Source: JBLNDG01 sp050261415 (lineage in GTDB: Bacteria > Bacillota > Clostridia > Lutisporales > Lutisporaceae). From it: a DNA stretch of 45,392 nt. The stretch spans positions 1 to 45,392 of the forward strand of contig JBLNDG010000220.1 in the NCBI GenBank assembly GCA_050261415.1, written 5' to 3'. The notes below the pieces were generated by a model. That model was not told where the DNA came from. It saw nothing but the letters and a program-made list of their open reading frames with translations, and ran no database searches. Shown piece by piece: positions 40,187-45,392 of this stretch (positions are counted from its first letter, which is position 1; the number at the start of each line of letters is the position of its first letter). A program made the translations under genes and the position numbers.

Positions 40187-40253
40187 ATGGGCTATGGGCA
40201 ATGGATTTTAGAAGGCTTCGAAGCTTCGCTGGATCCTATCGCCTATTGCCTGT
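40187..40253. repeat. Inverted heptad-repeat element in the tmcAL-ackA gap
   Basis: Three 7-base units ATGGGCT, ATGGGCA, ATGGATT (40187-40207) face three inverted units ATCCTAT, CGCCTAT, TGCCTGT (40233-40253), which reversed read ACAGGCA, ATAGGCG, ATAGGAT. The 25-base core contains AAGGCTTCG (40212-40220) inside the palindrome GCTTCGAAGC. Most arm differences become G-U pairs on the plus strand, so the element could fold as plus-strand RNA. Its architecture and core match the element at 6854-6943. The rest of the 245-base divergent gap is AT-rich. Confidence 0.6.
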
Positions 40254-40363
40254 ATTAATATATTTTACCATATTTTGCTCTTTAATATATATAATTTAGT
40301 CAGCAATAAGGGAAATACTATACTATGTTAAAAAATTTACAAAAAAAGCAGGAAAAATGCTAT

Positions 40364-40392
40364 TTGTATAGAAAAGAGTATTGGTTTAAAAT
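40364..40392 (+). promoter_or_regulatory. Possible ackA promoter
   Basis: TTGTAT (40364-40369), a 17-base spacer and TAAAAT (40387-40392). The predicted start site would be only about 15 bases before ATG, with the ribosome site at the very 5' end, so an alternative upstream promoter is possible. Confidence 0.35.
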
Positions 40393-40413
40393 TTTTTTGG
40401 GGAGGTACATTAA

Positions 40414-41613
40414 ATGAAAGTTCTGGTTATTAATTGCGGCAGTTCATCGTTGAAATATCAGCTGGTAGATATGGAAAACGAAGAAGTTATCGCAAAGGGT
40501 TTGGCAGAAAGAATAGGTATCGAGGGCTCTGTTTTGAAGCATCAGCCTAAGAATTCCGATAAGGTTACTATTGAAAGACCAATGCCGACTCATAGGGAAG
40601 CACTTCAGACCTTAATGGATGCTCTTATGGATAAGAACTACGGCGTTATTAAGAATATGAGTGAAATATCCGCAGTAGGCCACAGAGTTGTTCATGCAGG
40701 TGAAAAATTTGCATTTTCTGTAGTTCTAAACGACGAAGTTATGGGCGCATTGAAGGAATGCATTGACATAGCTCCTCTTCACAACCCGCCAAACATAACG
40801 GGTATTGAGGCTTGCAGACAGATTATGCCTAACGTTCCGATGGTCGGTGTATTTGATACTGCATTCCACCAGACAATGCCGAAAGAAGCATACATATACG
40901 CAATTCCATACGAATTCTATGAAAAATACAAAATCAGAAGATACGGCTTCCACGGAACATCCCACAAGTATGTTGCTGAAAGAGCCGCTGCAATGTTAAA
41001 TAAGTCTATAGAGCAGCTTAAGATAATTACTTGCCATCTCGGAAACGGAGCAAGCATAACAGCAGTTAAAAATGGAAAATCTGTTGAAACCAGCATGGGT
41101 TTCACTCCTCTTGAAGGCCTTGTAATGGGTACTAGAAGCGGTGATATAGATCCGGCGATAGCAAAGTTTTTAGCTGGTAAAGAAAACCTGAGTGCTGCCA
41201 AGGTTGATGAAATATTCAACAAGAAATCCGGTGTATTCGGAATATCCGGAGTAAGCAGCGATTTCAGGGACATTGAGGAAGCAGCAGCTAATGGAAATGA
41301 AAGAGCAAAGCTCGCTCTTGATGTTTATGTACACAGAGTTAAAAAGTATATCGGTGCGTATGCCGCTGTAATGAATGGTGTTGACGCGGTAGTGTTTACA
41401 GCAGGGCTTGGCGAAAACTCAGCAAGTATGAGAAGTGCTATATGTAAGGATATGTGCTTCCTCGGAATCGAACTGGATGAAGCAAAGAATAACGTAAGGG
41501 GCAAGGAAACCGACATCTCAAAGGACGGTTCAAAGGTAAAAGTTTTACTCATACCGACCAATGAAGAACTTATGATAGCAAGAGACACTAAGAGGCTGGT
41601 AGAAAAGAAATAA
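40414..41613 (+). CDS. ackA: Acetate kinase
   Basis: It makes ATP from acetyl phosphate during fermentation, releasing acetate. It has 399 residues of the ASKHA fold: the nucleotide start VLVINCGSSSLKY (3-15), GHRVVHAGE, the catalytic FDTAFHQ motif with aspartate and histidine, the RRYGFHGTSHKYV motif, and FTAGLGENSASMR near the C-terminus. GGGGAGG precedes the start. pta, often adjacent in clostridia, is not next to it here, nor are the yceD-rpmF genes often found downstream. Confidence 0.97.
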   Translation: MKVLVINCGSSSLKYQLVDMENEEVIAKGLAERIGIEGSVLKHQPKNSDKVTIERPMPTHREALQTLMDALMDKNYGVIKNMSEISAVGHRVVHAGEKFAFSVVLNDEVMGALKECIDIAPLHNPPNITGIEACRQIMPNVPMVGVFDTAFHQTMPKEAYIYAIPYEFYEKYKIRRYGFHGTSHKYVAERAAAMLNKSIEQLKIITCHLGNGASITAVKNGKSVETSMGFTPLEGLVMGTRSGDIDPAIAKFLAGKENLSAAKVDEIFNKKSGVFGISGVSSDFRDIEEAAANGNERAKLALDVYVHRVKKYIGAYAAVMNGVDAVVFTAGLGENSASMRSAICKDMCFLGIELDEAKNNVRGKETDISKDGSKVKVLLIPTNEELMIARDTKRLVEKK

Positions 41614-41627
41614 GGATTTATAAATAA

Positions 41628-41658
41628 GAGTAGCAGGCAATGCCTGCTCTCTTTTTTT
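41628..41658 (+). terminator. Terminator of ackA
   Basis: AGCAGGC (41632-41638) pairs with GCCTGCT (41642-41648) with outer GAG/CTC pairing, followed by seven T residues. Confidence 0.9.
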
Positions 41659-41871
41659 CAAGGTGTATGAAAAATCAAGCATATTTATACTTAATTTTAA
41701 GCGTAATGTATATAAATATATTAAAAGGGCCAATATGCCAAATACACAGGAATTTGTGATTATATTCATCAAAAAAATTTGCATTCCTTGAAGGATTTCT
41801 AAAAAAATTGGCGTATATTTATATATGAGATCGAAAATATTTTTTAACTGAAGTACTGAAATTTGAAACAC

Positions 41872-41980
41872 ACATGACAGGGATTTTTCTGTTATGTTGA
41901 TTTGAAGTTGTCAGTATGCTGCGTCATTTATTTTACGTAAATGAAATCCGGCAGAAAGGCTTGTCCTTTTTGCTTTTTTT
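41872..41980 (+). promoter_or_regulatory. Leader of the peptide ABC transporter operon with terminator (possible attenuator)
   Basis: Terminator: GCAGAAAGG (41951-41959) pairs with CCTTTTTGC (41965-41973) around CTTGT and runs into seven T residues, 98 bases before the first permease gene. Upstream hairpin: ACATGACAG (41872-41880) with CTGTTATGT (41889-41897). The loop and 3' arm of that hairpin (TTTTTCTG, 41884-41891) can pair with CAGAAAGG of the terminator, so a terminator/antiterminator switch is possible. Between them is the perfect palindrome TTTACGTAAA (41932-41941). There is no T-box or known riboswitch consensus. The rest of the 465-base gap after ackA is AT-rich with no clear gene. 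Confidence 0.5.
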
Positions 41981-42078
41981 ATTATGTATTGCCCGGAGGA
42001 CCCCAAATTGGTTTCCTTGCGGAAGTACTGAGTAAATGCAGAGGATGGGTATACATATTATTTTGGGAGGTGCTGTGC

Positions 42079-42996
42079 TTGGTAAAGTATATTCTAAAAA
42101 GGTTTTTTGTTTCACTCATTACCATTTGGATACTCACGACCATTGTTTTTTTCCTTATCAGAGTTCTTCCTGGAGATCCTTTTACTTCTGAAAAGACTAC
42201 ACCTCAGATCAAGGAAACTATGATGAAGTACTACGGATTGGACAAACCCATTTATGTGCAGTATGCCATATACATGAAGAATCTGCTGCATGGGGATATG
42301 GGGTATTCATTGAAATTCAAGAACAGAACTGTTAACCAGGTTATAGGCAACGCTTTCCCCAAGTCTGCAGAGCTGGGTATCAGAGCATTGCTGTTTGCTA
42401 TTCCTGTGGGTATTCTACTCGGAATTATTTCTGCGCTTAACCATAATAAAGGCTGGGATTACGGGAGTATGATAATCGCCGTTTTCGGGGTATCGGTACC
42501 AAGCTTTATTGTTGGAGGACTTCTTCAGTATATTTTTGCAATAAAACTCAAATGGTTTCCTGTAGCGCAGTGGAAGGGCTTTGAGTATACCATCCTTCCT
42601 TCTATTGCGCTGGGTCTCGGTACTCTGGCACTGCTGGCCAGACTTACAAGGGCAAGCATGCTTGAAATTACCGGTCAGGATTATATATTGACGGCAGAGG
42701 CTAAAGGACTTCCGATAACAAAAATTGTCTGGAGATATCAGATAAGAAATGCAATACTGCCGGTAGTAACAGTATTAGGACCAATTGTTGCGGCTTTGAT
42801 TACCGGTACCTTTGTTATTGAAAAAATCTTTGCCGTACCAGGATTGGGACGTCACTATGTTAACGGAATCCAAAGCTTGGATTATACGCTTGTGCTTGGA
42901 TTAACGATTTTCTACGGTGCATTTGTCATAATAATGAACTTTATAGTTGATATAGTTTATGGATTTGTTGACCCGAGAATTCGGGTGATAAAATAG
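42079..42996 (+). CDS. Peptide ABC transporter permease (DppB/OppB type)
   Basis: This is one of two membrane subunits of a peptide (or nickel) importer. It has 305 residues and six predicted spans, with the N-terminal FFLIRVLPGDPF motif and the permease EAA-type loop around LTAEAKGLPITKIVWRYQIR. The start is TTG 42079, eight bases after GGGAGG, giving the usual M-V-K-Y-I-L-K-R beginning; the frame stays open upstream through the leader terminator to 41941, but that part has no ribosome site. It is the first gene of a four-gene cluster. Confidence 0.92.
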   Translation: MVKYILKRFFVSLITIWILTTIVFFLIRVLPGDPFTSEKTTPQIKETMMKYYGLDKPIYVQYAIYMKNLLHGDMGYSLKFKNRTVNQVIGNAFPKSAELGIRALLFAIPVGILLGIISALNHNKGWDYGSMIIAVFGVSVPSFIVGGLLQYIFAIKLKWFPVAQWKGFEYTILPSIALGLGTLALLARLTRASMLEITGQDYILTAEAKGLPITKIVWRYQIRNAILPVVTVLGPIVAALITGTFVIEKIFAVPGLGRHYVNGIQSLDYTLVLGLTIFYGAFVIIMNFIVDIVYGFVDPRIRVIK

Positions 42997-43002
42997 GGGG
43001 GG

Positions 43003-43929
43003 ATGACGGCAGTGATTGAGATAAACAAGGAACTGTTTACCCACATGGGTATCAACGAAGAAAGCAGTGAAACAATAAACCGGCCGAGCATGACATACTG
43101 GCAGGATGCGTGGAGAAGGCTTAAGAAAAATAAGGTTGCCATGGCGGGAATAGTTATACTTTCGCTTTTCACCTTTATGGCAATATTCGGACCGTACATG
43201 GTGAAGTTTACCTATAATACAAATAATCTTGACCTTTTACACCAAGCACCTAACAAAGTACACTGGTTCGGCACCGATGCATTAGGAAGAGACTTGTGGG
43301 CAAGAGTATGGATGGGTGCCAGGGTTTCACTTTTCATAGGTTTTGCTGCTGCGGTTATAGAATCCGGCCTCGGAATTATCATAGGCGGATTGTCCGGCTA
43401 TTTGGGCGGCAAAGTTGATATGCTTATTACTAGATTTATAGATATAATGTTTTCAATTCCGGATTTGATTTTCATAATACTTATTATGGTAATAGTCGGT
43501 GCAGGGATATTCCCGATAATCATAGCCTTTGCCATTACAGGGTGGCTTAGAATGGCACGTTTGGTGAGAGGACAAATACTGCAGCTCAAGGAGCAGGAGT
43601 TTGTGCTTGCGGCTAAAACCCTGGGCGCAAACAGCGGCAGGTTGGTATTCAGACATCTTATTCCAAACACACTTGGAGTTATAATAGTTACTTTGACTAT
43701 GGCAGTTCCAAATGCTATATTTTACGAAGCTTTCTTGAGCTTTATAGGTATAGGATTAAGACCACCCCTTGCAAGCTGGGGGCAGTTGGCTTCTTCAGGA
43801 GCTGAAGTATTTGAGGTTTATCCCTTTGAACTCCTTATACCGGCTGTTTTTATAAGTTTGACCATGTTGTCCTTGAACCTTCTCGGCGATGGTTTGAGAG
43901 ACGCGTTGGATCCAAGGCTTAGAAAGTAG
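43003..43929 (+). CDS. Peptide ABC transporter permease (DppC/OppC type)
   Basis: This second membrane subunit pairs with the preceding permease. It has 308 residues: a short cytoplasmic N-terminus, WRRLKKNKVAMAGIVIL before the first span, HWFGTDALGRDLWARV in the conserved external region, and the EAA loop ending HLIPNTLG. Six spans are predicted. The start is ATG 43003, abutting an A-G8 run; GTG 43012 has more normal spacing and is a fair alternative. It is six bases after the first permease. Confidence 0.92.
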   Translation: MTAVIEINKELFTHMGINEESSETINRPSMTYWQDAWRRLKKNKVAMAGIVILSLFTFMAIFGPYMVKFTYNTNNLDLLHQAPNKVHWFGTDALGRDLWARVWMGARVSLFIGFAAAVIESGLGIIIGGLSGYLGGKVDMLITRFIDIMFSIPDLIFIILIMVIVGAGIFPIIIAFAITGWLRMARLVRGQILQLKEQEFVLAAKTLGANSGRLVFRHLIPNTLGVIIVTLTMAVPNAIFYEAFLSFIGIGLRPPLASWGQLASSGAEVFEVYPFELLIPAVFISLTMLSLNLLGDGLRDALDPRLRK

Positions 43930-43942
43930 GGGGGCGTAAAGG

Positions 43943-44971
43943 ATGGAAAGAGATAAGATTCTGGAAGTAAAAGACCTGCACGTATCCTTTGATACGTATG
44001 CAGGGGAAGTTCAGGCTGTACGTGGGGTTACTTTTGATTTATATAAAGCAGAGGCAATTGCCATAGTTGGAGAGTCGGGCTGCGGCAAGAGCGTTACTGC
44101 AAAATCTATAATGAAGCTGATACCGATGCCTCCAGGGAGGTTCAAACAGGGCAATATTATATTTAACGGAAAAGATATAACCCACTATACCAGGAAGCAG
44201 ATGGAAGCGATAAGAGGTTCGGAAATAGGAATGATATTCCAGGACCCCATGACTTCATTGTCCCCGACGATGCTTGTGGGCAAACAGATTGCAGAAGGTC
44301 TTATACAGCATCAGAAGCTCTCAAAAAAACAGGCAATGGAAAAATCCATAGAAATGTTAAGGTTGGTAGGTATACCGAATCCAGAAAAAAGAATAAACCA
44401 ATACCCCCATGAATTCAGCGGTGGCATGAGGCAGAGGGCAATGATAGCTATAGCACTTGCATGTAACCCAAAGCTTCTAATTGCTGACGAACCTACAACG
44501 GCTCTGGATGTTACCATTCAGGCACAGATACTTGATTTGATGAAAGAACTCAAGAAAAAGATAGATACTTCTATAATCATGATAACCCATGACCTTGGTG
44601 TCGTAGCGGACATGGCTGAAAGAGTAATAGTAATGTATGCGGGTAAGGTTGTGGAATCAGGTTATATAAATGATATATTTTATAACCCACAGCACCCCTA
44701 TACATGGGGACTGTTGAAATCCGTACCGAGGCTTGACTCGGGCAATAAAGAGGAGCTTATACCCATTATAGGAACTCCCCCTGATTTGTTCTCACCGCCG
44801 AAGGGCTGCGGTTTTGCTGCAAGATGTAAATATTCAATGAAGATATGTTACATGATGCAGCCGGAAATGATTGATTGCGGTAAAGAACACAAAGCAGCCT
44901 GCTGGCTTCAGCACCCAGACTCACCTAAAGTTGAGAGACCTGAAGGCATAGGGAAGGAGCTTCTGAAATGA
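43943..44971 (+). CDS. Peptide ABC transporter ATPase (OppD/DppD type)
   Basis: This is the first of two ATPases that power the importer. It has 342 residues: Walker A GESGCGKS (43-50), Q-loop IFQDPMTSL, ABC signature FSGGMRQR (158-165), Walker B LLIADE (178-183), and the C-terminal oligopeptide-transporter domain with cysteines (GCGFAARC, CYMM, DCG, ACW) that in this family often bind an iron-sulfur cluster. It overlaps the next gene by four bases (ATGA). Confidence 0.93.
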   Translation: MERDKILEVKDLHVSFDTYAGEVQAVRGVTFDLYKAEAIAIVGESGCGKSVTAKSIMKLIPMPPGRFKQGNIIFNGKDITHYTRKQMEAIRGSEIGMIFQDPMTSLSPTMLVGKQIAEGLIQHQKLSKKQAMEKSIEMLRLVGIPNPEKRINQYPHEFSGGMRQRAMIAIALACNPKLLIADEPTTALDVTIQAQILDLMKELKKKIDTSIIMITHDLGVVADMAERVIVMYAGKVVESGYINDIFYNPQHPYTWGLLKSVPRLDSGNKEELIPIIGTPPDLFSPPKGCGFAARCKYSMKICYMMQPEMIDCGKEHKAACWLQHPDSPKVERPEGIGKELLK

Positions 44972-45392
44972 GTGAAAGAAAAAAGCTTATAGAAGTAAAA
45001 AATCTGAAAAAATATTTCCAAGTGGGACCCAACTTATTATTAAAGGCGGTAGATGATCTTTCCTTCTATATTTATGAAGGTGAAACCCTCGGCCTTGTTG
45101 GAGAATCCGGGTGTGGGAAATCCACTACCGGTAGAACCATTATCAGGCTTTATGATGCAACGGGCGGGGAAGTACTGTTCGACGGCAAGGATGTTCACAA
45201 GATGTCCAAGATAGAACATAAGGAATTTACAAAAAAAGCACAGATGATATTCCAGGATCCCTATGCATCCTTGAATCCAAGAATGACAGTAGGGGATATA
45301 ATAGGTGAAGGTATTGACATACATGGTATCATGAGCGGCAAGGAAAGAATGGAAAGGATATACAGCCTCCTCGAAACTGTTGGACTTAACAG
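44968..45392 (+). CDS. Peptide ABC transporter ATPase (OppF/DppF type), 3' partial
   Basis: The gene starts at ATG 44968, overlapping the oppD-like stop, with GGGAAGGAG upstream, and is cut by the window end after about 141 codons. Walker A GESGCGKST (45-53) and the Q-loop region MIFQDPYASLNPRMTVGD identify the second ATPase. No substrate-binding protein gene is present in the visible part; it is expected further downstream or elsewhere. Confidence 0.92.
   Translation, partial: MSERKKLIEVKNLKKYFQVGPNLLLKAVDDLSFYIYEGETLGLVGESGCGKSTTGRTIIRLYDATGGEVLFDGKDVHKMSKIEHKEFTKKAQMIFQDPYASLNPRMTVGDIIGEGIDIHGIMSGKERMERIYSLLETVGLN

Noticed and set aside
41941..42078. In-frame extension of the first permease gene back to ATG 41941
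   Set aside because: It has no ribosome site, runs through the leader terminator, and the added 46 residues are cysteine- and aromatic-rich, unlike any permease start. TTG 42079 fits much better.

Overview
This window reads as chromosomal core of an endospore-forming Firmicute, most likely a clostridium. The evidence is a small acid-soluble spore protein, YlbJ, RemA, a PASTA kinase with its PP2C partner, AGGAGG ribosome sites, frequent TTG starts and AT-rich intergenic DNA. A cellulolytic Acetivibrio/Ruminiclostridium-type clostridium would fit, but that is inference. Nearly all genes are housekeeping, and three blocks follow Bacillus subtilis gene order (ylyA-lspA-ylyB-pyrR; yloA to recG; ylbH-ylbI-ylbJ-ylbM). 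There is no phage, insertion sequence, CRISPR, tRNA or rRNA gene.

Layout. 1-2080: end of a DksA/TraR-type zinc-finger gene, then lspA and an RluA-family pseudouridine synthase. 2078-7549: pyrimidine operon pyrR-pyrC-pyrF-pyrK-pyrD-pyrE behind a complete PyrR-dependent attenuator. 7753-10178: a MetPS-like sodium/amino-acid symporter with its 33-residue small subunit, and an unknown membrane protein. 10210-11976 (minus): rqcH. 12384-28841: a long run of dapF, yicC, remA, gmk, rpoZ, coaBC, priA, def, fmt, a membrane metalloprotease, rsmB, rlmN, prpC, prkC, rsgA, rpe, thiN, covering translation, CoA synthesis, DNA restart and serine/threonine signalling. 28927-34192: two tiny membrane proteins, rpmB (minus), an Asp23 protein, a DhaL/FakA-like protein and recG. 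34481-40168: HAD phosphatase, spore protein, rsmD, coaD, a coiled-coil protein, and ylbJ and tmcAL on the minus strand. 40414-41613: ackA. 42079 to the end: an oligopeptide/dipeptide ABC transporter (two permeases, two ATPases, the last cut by the window edge).

The most interesting material lies between genes. (1) 35491-35705, minus strand: a candidate small RNA next to rsmD and convergent with the spore-protein gene, with two hairpins that pair better on the minus strand, a CU-rich linker resembling an anti-Shine-Dalgarno sequence, and a hairpin followed by a T tract; its position recalls the sporulation RNA CsfG. (2) 34258-34352: a compact three-way-junction RNA closed by a 17-bp stem. (3) Two intergenic elements (6854-6943 and 40187-40253) made of inverted arrays of degenerate 7-base repeats around a core that shares AAGGCTTCG. 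(4) A terminator with a possible antiterminator in the leader of the ABC transporter operon. (5) Structured leaders before dapF and prpC.
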